A stretch of DNA of 64,000 nt from NCBI RefSeq assembly GCF_006716425.1, contig NZ_VFOZ01000001.1:5208001-5272000 (forward strand), written 5' to 3'. Shown one piece after another: positions 44,290 through 52,580 of this stretch (the first letter of the stretch is position 1; each line of letters begins with the position of its first letter). Both the position numbers and the translations under genes were made by a program. The notes beneath the pieces are model-generated. The model searched no databases and had not been told where the DNA came from. It saw only the letters and a list, made by a program, of their open reading frames with translations. The stretch is from Actinoallomurus bryophytorum. Lineage in GTDB: Bacteria > Actinomycetota > Actinomycetes > Streptosporangiales > Streptosporangiaceae.

Positions 44290-44464
44290 GGATCTTGCCA
44301 CTAAAAGCGACCTCATTGGCAGCTTTTGATGGCAAATATGAATTGTTCAATTACGGTGGGTGACCTATCTCGGCAAAGGCCCAGGAAGCTCTGACCCTGC
44401 GTTACAGGAACGCCGCGGCAGGACGCCACGACCTCGACTTACGGACGGACGGTTTGTCGGCCGA

Positions 44465-46150
44465 TCATGACTTCAAATCGGGGAAGTCGTCCTCTCGGAA
44501 CTCCTCCGGACGGCGTTCGCCGCCCTCCAGCCCCCGCAGCTCGACGCGCCGGATCTTGCCCGAGATCGTCTTGGGCAGGTCGGCGAACTCCACGCGGCGC
44601 ACACGCTTGTACGGCGCGAGGTGCTCCCGGCAGTGGGCGAGGATCGCGCGGGCGGTCTCGGCCGTCGGCTCGTGGCCCGCCGCCAGGCTGACGTAGGCCT
44701 TCGGCACCGCGAGGCGTACCGGATCGGGCGCCGGTACGACGGCGGCCTCGGCCACCGCCTCGTGCTCCAGCAGCACGCTCTCGAGCTCGAACGGCGAGAT
44801 CCGGTAGTCCGACGCCTTGAACACGTCATCGGTACGGCCGACGAAGGTGATGTAGCCGTCGGCGTCCTTCGTCGCCACGTCGCCGGTGTGGTAGAAACCG
44901 CCGGCCATCGCCGCGTCGTTGAGCTCGGCGTCGCCGGAGTAGCCGACCATCAGCGCCGCCGGACGTTCGGACAGGTCGATGCAGACCTCGCCCTCGTCGC
45001 TCTCCTCCCCGGTGGCGGGGTCGATGAGAGCGATCGTGTATCCGGGCAGCGGGCGGCCCATCGAGCCCGGCTTGAGCGTCTGCCCGGGGGAGTTGCCGAT
45101 CTGCGCCGTCGTCTCGGTCTGGCCGTACCCGTCGCGGATCGTCAGGCCCCAGTGCTTCTGTACCTGGTCGATGATCTCGGGGTTGAGCGGCTCGCCCGCC
45201 GCCACGACCGTGCGCAGCCCGAGCCGCCAGGCGGACAGGTCCTCCTGGATCAGCATGCGCCACACGGTCGGCGGAGCGCAGAAGCTCGTGACCTCGCACC
45301 GCTTCAGTACGTCGAGCATCGCGGCCGCCGAGAAACGGGTGTAGTTGAAGACCAGCACGCAGGCGCCGGCGTTCCACGGCGCGAACAGGTTGCTCCACGC
45401 GTGCTTGGCCCAGCCCGGCGAGGAGATGTTCAGGTGCACGTCGCCCGGGCGCAGGCCGATCCAGTACATCGTGGACAGGTGACCCACCGGGTACGACGCG
45501 TAGGTGTGCTCGACCAGCTTCGGCTTGTCGGTCGTGCCGGAGGTGAAGTACAGGAGCAGCGTGTCGTCGCCGTGCGTGGCCTCGTCGCCCCCGGAGTACG
45601 GCTCGGCGCCGGCCGCGTCCTCGTACGACAGCCAGCCCTCGGCCGGGCCGACCGAGATCTTGGTCCAGTCTCCGGTGAGGCCCTCGAACTTGGCGGTGTC
45701 GTCGGCGCGCGTGACGACGTGCCGGACACCGCCGCGCTCGATCCGGTCGGTGATGTCGGCCGGGGTGAGCAGCGTCGTCGCCGGGATGACGACGGCGCCG
45801 AGCTTCATCGCCGCGAGCATCGTCTCCCACAGCTCGACCTGGTTGCCGAGCATGAGCAGGATCCGGTCGCCGCGCCCGACGCCGTTCGCCCGCAGCCAGC
45901 CCGCGACACGGCTCGAACGGTCGGCGAGCTCGGCGAACGTGAGCTTGGCCTCCGAACCGTCCTGCTCGACGATCCACAGCGCCGTGGCGTCGGGAGACTC
46001 CTCGGCCAGCACACCGTCGAACCAGTCCACGGCCCAGTTGAGACCCGTCGCGTCAGGCCAGCGGAAGCCGCTGCGTGCGGTCTCGTAGTCGTCGGCGCGC
46101 GCAAGCAGGAAGTCGCGGGCCGCTTTGAAGGTGGCGGCATCGGGGGTCAT
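44465..46150 (-). CDS. AMP-forming acyl-CoA synthetase
   Basis: The 561-residue protein is a member of the ANL superfamily: LLLYFTSGTTDKPKLVEHTY (ATP-binding P-loop), the middle motif DGYGQTETTAQIG, GRPLPGYTIALIDPATGEES, the hinge region FYHTGDVATKDADGYITFVG and the C-terminal lysine motif TISGKIRRVELR. It activates a carboxylic acid as acyl-AMP and transfers it to CoA; relatives accept medium-chain or aromatic acids. ATG 46150 begins at MTPDAAT; another ATG three codons upstream is possible. It lies between two paralogous sigma-fusion genes, all on the same strand, but each has its own gap, so an operon is not certain. Confidence 0.92.
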   Translation of the reverse strand: MTPDAATFKAARDFLLARADDYETARSGFRWPDATGLNWAVDWFDGVLAEESPDATALWIVEQDGSEAKLTFAELADRSSRVAGWLRANGVGRGDRILLMLGNQVELWETMLAAMKLGAVVIPATTLLTPADITDRIERGGVRHVVTRADDTAKFEGLTGDWTKISVGPAEGWLSYEDAAGAEPYSGGDEATHGDDTLLLYFTSGTTDKPKLVEHTYASYPVGHLSTMYWIGLRPGDVHLNISSPGWAKHAWSNLFAPWNAGACVLVFNYTRFSAAAMLDVLKRCEVTSFCAPPTVWRMLIQEDLSAWRLGLRTVVAAGEPLNPEIIDQVQKHWGLTIRDGYGQTETTAQIGNSPGQTLKPGSMGRPLPGYTIALIDPATGEESDEGEVCIDLSERPAALMVGYSGDAELNDAAMAGGFYHTGDVATKDADGYITFVGRTDDVFKASDYRISPFELESVLLEHEAVAEAAVVPAPDPVRLAVPKAYVSLAAGHEPTAETARAILAHCREHLAPYKRVRRVEFADLPKTISGKIRRVELRGLEGGERRPEEFREDDFPDLKS

Positions 46151-46204
46151 GCGTCGCATCCTGGCACTCGGCCCCCGACCACGTAAACACCGATGCCGCC
46201 GGGA

Positions 46205-47716
46205 TCAGCCTCCGAGGAGGCAGTCGTACTGCACCGAGGCGCTGCCCCCCGGAGAGAACGAAACCGTTCCGGTACCCGACGCCGAGCACGGGCTGGGCTT
46301 GTGTGCCGTCACCGTGACCGACTTGCCCTTTGGCAAGGTGCCGCTCCCGGAGGCCGAGACGCCGGTGGCGCTCGAGACGCTCCAATGCACGGTGCCGCCC
46401 TGGGCGGTCAGCGTGATGTCGCACGAGTCGTCGCCGACATCCATGCTGCAGGTGCTGACGGACAGCGTGCCCGGCTTCGGGGGCTTGTGCGTCGGCGGCT
46501 TGTGGGTCGGCGGGGCCGGCGGCTTCGGCGGGGCCTTGGTCGGCGTCGGCGTGGGGGTCTTCTTGGTCGGGGTGGGCGACGGCGAGTGCTTGGACTTCGA
46601 GGGCGAAGGCTCGACGCTGTCGCTCGGCGAGGGGAAGTCCGACGCGCTGTCGCTGGGAGCGGCCGCGACACCGCCGGGGACCTTGTTGTTCAGGTTCTTG
46701 GAGCCGTCCGAGTCGCCACCGCTCGTGAGCAGGAAGATAGCGCCGATCACGAGCATGACGCAGGCGGCGACCGCGATGGCGGGAAGCAGGCGGGACGAGC
46801 CGCCCTCGCCGCGCCGGCTCTCCTTGCGCGCCGGCTGGGCGCGGCGTTCGAGGCTCGTCGGCCAGCCCCAGACGTCGAACGGCTCGGCGCGCTGCGCGAT
46901 GCGCAGGCGGTTTTCGTGCTGGTCGGGCGCCTCCGCGAGGGAGAGTACGGCCATCCGCAGGTCGGAGGGCATGGCCGCGACCGGCAGCACCTGCATGAGG
47001 CGGTTCGTGGAGACCTTGCGCTTGCGGCGGTCACGGCAGACCGGGCAGGACTCGATGTGGCGGATGAGCTTGCGGCAGACCTCCGTCGGCAGCGGCCACT
47101 CGTCCTCGTCCACGAGCGCCGCGACGCTCGGGCAGTCGCCGCGGCCCGTACGGGCGATGATGGCGGCGGCGAGGGAGTTGTCCAGGTCGTCGCGTGCCTG
47201 GGCGACCAGCTCCGTGGCCTGCTGCGTGGAGATGCCGAGCACTCCGGCGAGCTCCTCGGCGGACAGGTCGTGCCGTGCGGACAGGTCGACGGCCTCGCGG
47301 TGGCGGGCCGCCATCCCGGCCAGTGCGCTGTGCACGAGCTGCCGGGTCTCTTCGCGCCGCTGACGTTCTTCGGCGTCCAGGAACGCGTCCTCGGACTGCT
47401 CGGGCGCCTCGTGCCGCTGCTGGGGCCGGTCGGGGTCGCCGAGCTGCCGTAGGCATTCGTTGCGGACGATCGAGTAGATCCAGCTGCGGAAGCGTTCCGG
47501 CTCACGCAGCTTGCCGATGTGCTCCCGCGTGGCGATCAGCGAATCGTGCAGGGCGTCCGCGGCCAGATCCTGGTCACGCAGCAGTGCGTGACAGTAGTCG
47601 AACAGGCGCGGAGCGTAGAAGTCGTAGATCTCCGCGAGTGCGAGGGCATCACCGTCGCGCAGTGCCTGCGCCAGTCGGCGATCCTCTACACGACCGAGAC
47701 TGGGCCAACCGGCCAC
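46205..47716 (-). CDS. ECF sigma factor fused to zinc motif, membrane helix and surface domain (copy B)
   Basis: The 503-residue paralogue of copy A has the same order. Sigma region 2 is ALAEIYDFYAPRLFDYCHAL and SWIYSIVRNECLRQL; region 4 is MAARHREAVDLSARHDLSAE. The zinc-like motif is HIESCPVCRDRR, the membrane helix LLPAIAVAACVMLVIGAIFL, and the Ser/Pro/Lys/Thr linker (KKTPTPTPTKAPPKPPAPPT) leads to a C-terminal beta-rich domain with paired cysteines (STCSMDVGDDSCD). GTG 47716 has GGGAGG upstream. The two genes are about 1.5 kb apart and probably arose by tandem duplication with the synthetase caught between. Copy B has a hairpin in its leader that copy A lacks. Confidence 0.85.
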   Translation of the reverse strand: MAGWPSLGRVEDRRLAQALRDGDALALAEIYDFYAPRLFDYCHALLRDQDLAADALHDSLIATREHIGKLREPERFRSWIYSIVRNECLRQLGDPDRPQQRHEAPEQSEDAFLDAEERQRREETRQLVHSALAGMAARHREAVDLSARHDLSAEELAGVLGISTQQATELVAQARDDLDNSLAAAIIARTGRGDCPSVAALVDEDEWPLPTEVCRKLIRHIESCPVCRDRRKRKVSTNRLMQVLPVAAMPSDLRMAVLSLAEAPDQHENRLRIAQRAEPFDVWGWPTSLERRAQPARKESRRGEGGSSRLLPAIAVAACVMLVIGAIFLLTSGGDSDGSKNLNNKVPGGVAAAPSDSASDFPSPSDSVEPSPSKSKHSPSPTPTKKTPTPTPTKAPPKPPAPPTHKPPTHKPPKPGTLSVSTCSMDVGDDSCDITLTAQGGTVHWSVSSATGVSASGSGTLPKGKSVTVTAHKPSPCSASGTGTVSFSPGGSASVQYDCLLGG

Positions 47717-47765
47717 AAGAGCCTCCCGAGAGTGTCATGCCGGACAGCCCCCGGAGATGAAGAAG

Positions 47766-47798
47766 GAGGCCCGACGCCCCGCTCCCGTCGGGCCTCCG
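47766..47798 (-). promoter_or_regulatory. Leader hairpin of copy B
   Basis: GGAGGCCCGACG and CGTCGGGCCTCC make a perfect 12-pair stem with a nine-base loop. It starts about where transcription from the candidate promoter should begin and ends 50 bases before the GTG, so it may stabilise or attenuate the message, or be an old terminator of the gene upstream. Confidence 0.5.
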
Positions 47799-47806
47799 TA
47801 TTAAAG

Positions 47807-47833
47807 ACGCCGTTCTGAGGAGCCTGGTTCACA
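47807..47833 (-). promoter_or_regulatory. Candidate ECF-type promoter of copy B
   Basis: Minus strand TGTGAACC, 15 bases, CGTC, about 90 bases before GTG 47716. The block left of it (GGATCCTGTGAACC) repeats that of copy A. Confidence 0.58.
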
Positions 47834-47902
47834 GGATCCAACCACTAATCCCAGAAAATCCTCTCCCGAATGATTAGACCGATATGAAGTCGTGTCGACC
47901 TC

Positions 47903-50275
47903 TCAGTGACACTCTGGGGCACAGATACGGCGGGCGATGGTCTCCAGCAGAATTCGCTGCACATCCTGCGGTTTCAGGGCGTGGTAGGCCTCGCCGTTGC
48001 TCTGTACGGCGATCTTCTGCATGGCCCCCATGTCCACATCCGGCCCGAAGCCGATGAAGATGACCATAACCGGCCGATCCGGGTCGGCCTCCCGCTTGAG
48101 CGTCGCGAGCAGGTTGTTCAGCGAGATGCCGTGGTCGTCGTCGTTCTTCCCGTCGGTCAGCACGAGGACCGAGTTGTAGTACCCGGTCTTGTACGTCTTC
48201 CTCAGCGAGCGCACGGACGCGAGGACGGAGTCGTACAGGCCGGTGTTGCCGTCGGGTTTGGGCCGTACGCGGCCGAGCGCGGACAGGATCGCCTGCCGGC
48301 GCGTCCCCGACCCGAGCCGCGTGGACAGCGGCCCGATCGGCACTTCGGTCCGGTAGTCCAGACTGCCGTTCAGGTTCGTGGAGAACGTCCAAAGGCCGAG
48401 GTCGGTCGCGTCGGGCAGCATCGCGAGCCCGCCCTGGGCCACCTGCGCGGTCGCCTGCATCCGGGTCACGCCCTTGCCGACCGGCTGGGCCATCGACCCC
48501 GACACGTCGAGAAGGGTCAGCATCCGGGTGCGCAGCGAGAGCTTGGTCCATGCCTGCATGACGTCGGTGACGTCACCGGTGCCGGGGGAGGGCAGCGCCC
48601 GCGGGATCCGGGGGCTCAGCCCGCTCTTCGCGGTGAAGCCGTCACCGGGGTGACCGTCGGGAGTGCGGAACCCCAGCGCCTGTACGGCCTTCGTGGCCTG
48701 CGGGCTGCTCATCGCCTGTTCGAGGAGCCCGGCCGCGCGGACCTTCGTCTGGTCGGAGGTGGCGAGCGTGAACGGGTAGTCCAGGCTGAGCAGGCCTTCG
48801 CTCGGATAGAGCGCGGTGGCCGGTGTGGCCGGGTTGCCCTGGTTGAACTTCCAGACCGACTGCTCGGGGACGATCAGTACCGGAGACCGCCCGTGCAGCT
48901 GCCGGTGGAAGCTGGCGAACAGCGCCTGAGGCGTCGGCGAGAGGCTGTTCTGCACGTTGCGCACGATCTGGGTGAAGATCGGATTCGCGTTCGGGTCGCC
49001 CTGGAGCAACTGGTGTGTCATGACGACGGCGGCCATGCCACCGGCGTTGAGGTTCGGGTCGAGGATCTGCAGGTGCACGGAGTCGGCCGGCAGCATGTCG
49101 TTCTTGCTCACCGCGCCGGCGGAGAGCGCGTCCGTGGCCTTGAGCAGCATGTCCCAGGTGGGACGGATCCCCTGGTTGCGGATCTTGGTGGCGAACGTCC
49201 GCGGTGTGGCGACGACGATCGGCGTCTTGGCGACCGAGGTCGGCGTCAGGCTCACTCTCGACGCACCCTGGGGCGTGCTGTGCACGATGGTGACCCAGAG
49301 CGAGGAGTCGGGGATCCAGATATCCGGGTTGATCTCGCCGGGGACGGAGCCGCCGCCCGACAGGACGGTGGACATCCCGGCCGGGTCGGACGCCTTCACC
49401 TTGGCCTGGACGCACTTGCCGTCGACCGAGTGCTTCGCGTCGTCGAACGACTTGGCGATCTGACTCATGGCCGGGGCGACCTCGGGGGCCACCGCGACGT
49501 TGAGCTGGACCGAATCGCCGCTGCACCCGCGGCTGCCGGCCAGCGCGTACACGCCCGCGCCGAGCAGGATCGCCAGCCCGATCGCGCCGGCCAGCGGGCC
49601 GATCAGCGTGCTGAGCGAACGACGGCGCACCGCACGCCGCCGGCCCGCGCCGCTGGGCATCGAGCCGGGCCCGCCGTGACCGAAGTCGTCGCGGCCGAAG
49701 TCACGGTCGTCGTCGTCATCGCCGGGGCCGCCCGAACCGCCGTGGCCGGACCCGCCGGGGCCTCCCGGATCTCCCCGGCCTGGGCCTCCCGCGCCCGGTC
49801 CACCCGGCTCCGGGGCGCCGTAACCGGGGTTGCCGTAGCCCGGGTTGCCGTAACCGCCGTAACCGGAGCCGCCGTAACCCGGACCGCCTCCGTAGCCCGG
49901 GTTGCCATAGCCGGACCCGGCCCTGGACCCGGACCCGAGGCCCGGCCCGCCGAGGCCGCCCAGGCCGGATCTGCCGAGACCGGGTCCGATGTAACCGGGA
50001 CCATCACGGCCGGGAGCGGGTGGACGGTCGTCGGGTGGGCCGCCCTGATATCCACCGCTCGCAGGCGGGTCGTTCCGTTCGTTTCCGTAGCCGCGGTACG
50101 GCTCGCGACCGCCTCCGCCGCCGTACTGTCCCTGCGGTCGGCCCTGCCCTGGCGGCGGTGGTGCGAACTGACCCGTGTCGCCGGAGTTCCCGTGCCCCGG
50201 GGGTACCGGCCGGCCGGACCGACCGTCGTCGGGCGTGCCGCCCGGGGGCATCTCCTTACGGCGACGTCCGCTCAC
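47903..50275 (-). CDS. Membrane-anchored solute-binding/VWA fusion protein
   Basis: The 790-residue protein has a long Gly/Pro/Tyr-rich cytoplasmic part (1-215; repeated GYGNPGYG) and one membrane helix at about 222-246 (LIGPLAGAIGLAILLGAGVY). An extracellular bacterial solute-binding-like domain follows at about 255-560 (VQLNVAVAPEVAPAMSQIAK, then INPDIWIPDSSLWV). Last is a von Willebrand factor A domain (about 585-785) with a complete MIDAS start D590-x-S-x-S (LLDVSGSMAQ) and the later T and D motifs (LVLTDGKNDDDHG). It likely binds metal-dependent protein partners at the surface. Its role is unknown; related fusions are frequent in actinomycetes. It lies upstream of copy B on the same strand with its own gap. 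Confidence 0.85.
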   Translation of the reverse strand: MSGRRRKEMPPGGTPDDGRSGRPVPPGHGNSGDTGQFAPPPPGQGRPQGQYGGGGGREPYRGYGNERNDPPASGGYQGGPPDDRPPAPGRDGPGYIGPGLGRSGLGGLGGPGLGSGSRAGSGYGNPGYGGGPGYGGSGYGGYGNPGYGNPGYGAPEPGGPGAGGPGRGDPGGPGGSGHGGSGGPGDDDDDRDFGRDDFGHGGPGSMPSGAGRRRAVRRRSLSTLIGPLAGAIGLAILLGAGVYALAGSRGCSGDSVQLNVAVAPEVAPAMSQIAKSFDDAKHSVDGKCVQAKVKASDPAGMSTVLSGGGSVPGEINPDIWIPDSSLWVTIVHSTPQGASRVSLTPTSVAKTPIVVATPRTFATKIRNQGIRPTWDMLLKATDALSAGAVSKNDMLPADSVHLQILDPNLNAGGMAAVVMTHQLLQGDPNANPIFTQIVRNVQNSLSPTPQALFASFHRQLHGRSPVLIVPEQSVWKFNQGNPATPATALYPSEGLLSLDYPFTLATSDQTKVRAAGLLEQAMSSPQATKAVQALGFRTPDGHPGDGFTAKSGLSPRIPRALPSPGTGDVTDVMQAWTKLSLRTRMLTLLDVSGSMAQPVGKGVTRMQATAQVAQGGLAMLPDATDLGLWTFSTNLNGSLDYRTEVPIGPLSTRLGSGTRRQAILSALGRVRPKPDGNTGLYDSVLASVRSLRKTYKTGYYNSVLVLTDGKNDDDHGISLNNLLATLKREADPDRPVMVIFIGFGPDVDMGAMQKIAVQSNGEAYHALKPQDVQRILLETIARRICAPECH

Positions 50276-50650
50276 GGTTGTCCTCTTTCGCGATGGATGG
50301 GTGGATATAGAGCGGAACTGTAGTCGCCTTGCAAGCTGTGACCAAAGAGACAGGAGGGAAGAGATTGCAGGTCAACGCGATCTTGATATGACTGAGAACC
50401 TTGCTCTGTGGTAAAGGAGCAGCCCGCCCGCTGCGCGCCGATCAGGGGCTCCCAGGCCCGTGTACTGCGGAGTCATCCGGCAGGGCGGGTAAACCTTAGG
50501 GTCACGTCCGGTTGACTGCACGCTCTCGCGGGCCCGTTCTCGGCCGCGTGCCAAGATGCGATCCGGTATACGCACGAACCTGAACCCCGGACTCAGCTTC
50601 GTCGTGCACAGTAGGGCGGGGGTTACGGGCGGCGACTGGGGGACAACGCA
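50276..50650. other. Intergenic region, no gene seen
   Basis: A divergent gap of 375 bases before the EEP-family gene; no convincing ORF or RNA. It should hold the promoters of both neighbours. Confidence 0.5.
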
Positions 50651-51640
50651 ATGACCGAACTCGCGACCGCGCAGGACGATTCGACGTCACGCCCGGTCAC
50701 CCGGCGGCGAGGGATGGCGATGATCACCTGGATCTTGGTGGCCTGCTGGCTGCTGTGGGCGGTGGCGCGTCTCGTCGGCGTGGACCGGATCTCTTCTCTC
50801 TCCTCCGTCCTGGTCCCGGCGATGGCGATCGTGCCGTACGTCGCGGCGGGCGTGGTCATCCCGCTGGCCATCGCCGCGCTGACCCGCAACTGGGTGGCGT
50901 TCGGCGTCGCGCTGGCCGTCGCCGCGGTGTACGCCGGGATCGTGCTGCCCCGCGCGTTCAGCGGCGGGCAGCCGCGCGCGACAGGCCCGGAGCTGCGGAT
51001 CCTGACCGCCAACCTGAGGTTCGGTGCGGCCGGCAACGCGTCACTGGTCGACCTCGTACGCCGCACCGGCGCCGACGTGCTCAGCGTGCAGGAGTTCACC
51101 CCGGACGCGGCCGACCGCCTCGACCAGGCCGGCATCGAGGGGCTGCTCCCGTACCGCATGATCGATCCGCGCAGCGGCCCCGAGGGCAGCGGCCTGTACT
51201 CCCGTTATCCGCTGAAGGAGCTGCCCGAGCGGGGGCCGACGACGTTCGCCATGGTCAGCGCGACCGTCGAGGTGCCCGGCACGTCTCCCGTACGCATGAC
51301 CGCCGCGCACCCGCCGGCGCCGCTCGGCCGCGATGCCCCGAGATGGCGGCATGACATCGGTGAGATCCCTCCGGCCACGCCGCACGGTCAGGTCGGCATC
51401 GTCGCCGGCGACTTCAACGCCACACTCGACCACGCCCCGCTGCGCGAGCTGATCGGCAAGGGCTTCACCGACGCGGCCGACGCGACCGGGCAGGGGCTCG
51501 TGCCGACGTTCCGCCCCTGGCCGCCGATCACCATCGACCACGTGCTCGCCGACAAGCGTGTCGCGGTGGAGCGGGTGAAGATCTACCTCCAGCCCGCCAG
51601 CGACCACCGGGCGCTCTTCGCGCAGCTGCGGCTTCCGTGA
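50651..51640 (+). CDS. Membrane-anchored endonuclease/exonuclease/phosphatase-family protein
   Basis: The 329-residue protein has about three N-terminal membrane segments (roughly 25-45, 53-75 and 80-100) followed by an EEP domain facing outward. Its signatures are LRILTANLRFG, TGADVLSVQEFTPD (metal-binding Glu), IVAGDFNATLDHAP (Asp/Asn), TIDHVLADKRV and SDHRALFAQL with the catalytic His. Such proteins hydrolyse phosphodiesters outside the cell (DNA, lipids or sugar phosphates). ATG 50651 is the first possible start. A SpoU gene follows 22 bases later, so they are probably co-transcribed. Confidence 0.88.
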   Translation: MTELATAQDDSTSRPVTRRRGMAMITWILVACWLLWAVARLVGVDRISSLSSVLVPAMAIVPYVAAGVVIPLAIAALTRNWVAFGVALAVAAVYAGIVLPRAFSGGQPRATGPELRILTANLRFGAAGNASLVDLVRRTGADVLSVQEFTPDAADRLDQAGIEGLLPYRMIDPRSGPEGSGLYSRYPLKELPERGPTTFAMVSATVEVPGTSPVRMTAAHPPAPLGRDAPRWRHDIGEIPPATPHGQVGIVAGDFNATLDHAPLRELIGKGFTDAADATGQGLVPTFRPWPPITIDHVLADKRVAVERVKIYLQPASDHRALFAQLRLP

Positions 51641-51662
51641 CCCGAGCCGGGATACTGGGGGC

Positions 51663-52475
51663 ATGGCTCGCCTGATCCCCGTCGCCGACCCCGCCGACCC
51701 GCGCCTCGCCGACTACGTCAGCCTGCGCGACGTCAACCTCCGCAAGAGCCTGGAGGCCGAGCACGGCCTCTTCATGGCCGAGGGCGAAAAGGTCATCCGG
51801 CGTGCCATCGCGACCGGATATCCGGTGCGGTCACTGCTCATGGCACGCCGCTGGGCCGCCCCGCTGGCCGACGTGCTCGGGGAGGCTCCGGTGTACGTCG
51901 TGGACGACGAGGTGGCCGAGGCGGTCACCGGGTTCCCGGTGCACCGTGGCGCCCTGGCGTCGATGGAACGCCTGCCGCTGCCGCCGGTGACCACCCTGCT
52001 CGGCGCGCGCGTACGCCGGATCCTCGTGCTGGAGGACCTCGTCGACCACGGCAACGTGGGAGCGATCTTCCGCTGCGCGGCGGCCCTCGGCGTCGACGCG
52101 GTCGTGCTGTCGCCTCGATGCGCGGACCCGCTGTACCGGCGTTCGGTGAAGGTGTCGATGGGAGCGGTCTTCGCCGTCCCGTACGCCCGGATGACGGACT
52201 GGCACGCCGGCCTGCACGAGCTGCGCGCGGCCGGGTTCTCGTTGCTGGCCCTCACCCCGGATCAGGCGGCGACGCCGATCGACAAGGCACCGCTGGGTGA
52301 ACGGGTCGCACTCATGCTGGGCGCGGAGGGCGACGGCCTGTCCTCCCGCTGGCTCCGCGAGGCCGACGAACCCGTCTGCATCCCGATGAGCAGCGGCGCG
52401 ATGGACCTGGGAGTCGACTCCCTCAACGTGGTCGCGGCCGCCGCGATCGCCTGCCACGACCTGATGCGCGGCTAG
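51663..52475 (+). CDS. SpoU/TrmH-family RNA methyltransferase
   Basis: The 270-residue protein has a short N-terminal RNA-binding part, then the SpoU knot: ILVLEDLVDHGNVGAIFRCA (motif 1 with the catalytic Asn-x-Gly-x-x-x-Arg), VALMLGAEGDGLS (motif 2) and IPMSSGAMDLGVDSLNVVAA (motif 3). It probably 2'-O-methylates tRNA or rRNA. The overlap of style with TsnR/RlmB types does not allow naming the target base. ATG 51663 starts at MARLIPVADP. A strong hairpin after the stop ends the transcript. Confidence 0.92.
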   Translation: MARLIPVADPADPRLADYVSLRDVNLRKSLEAEHGLFMAEGEKVIRRAIATGYPVRSLLMARRWAAPLADVLGEAPVYVVDDEVAEAVTGFPVHRGALASMERLPLPPVTTLLGARVRRILVLEDLVDHGNVGAIFRCAAALGVDAVVLSPRCADPLYRRSVKVSMGAVFAVPYARMTDWHAGLHELRAAGFSLLALTPDQAATPIDKAPLGERVALMLGAEGDGLSSRWLREADEPVCIPMSSGAMDLGVDSLNVVAAAAIACHDLMRG

Positions 52476-52546
52476 GACGCGTCCGGCCGAGGGCGTTCGT
52501 GGCGAGCGCCACGCGGGCAGGCATGTGCCGGACGCCGCCCAGGAGC

Positions 52547-52574
52547 CACACGGGCGGCCGTGGCCGCCCGTGTG
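52547..52574. terminator. Bidirectional terminator
   Basis: CACACGGGCGGCC pairs with GGCCGCCCGTGTG (13 pairs, two-base turn) in the 105-base gap between convergent genes at 52475 and 52581. No T-run; a GC-rich stem of this kind is usual in actinomycetes. Confidence 0.75.
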
Positions 52575-52580
52575 CGGGTC

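Noticed and set aside
47906-50323. 805-codon plus-strand open frame opposite the VWA gene
   Set aside because: Arg/Gly/Val-rich antisense shadow of a strongly recognised minus-strand gene.
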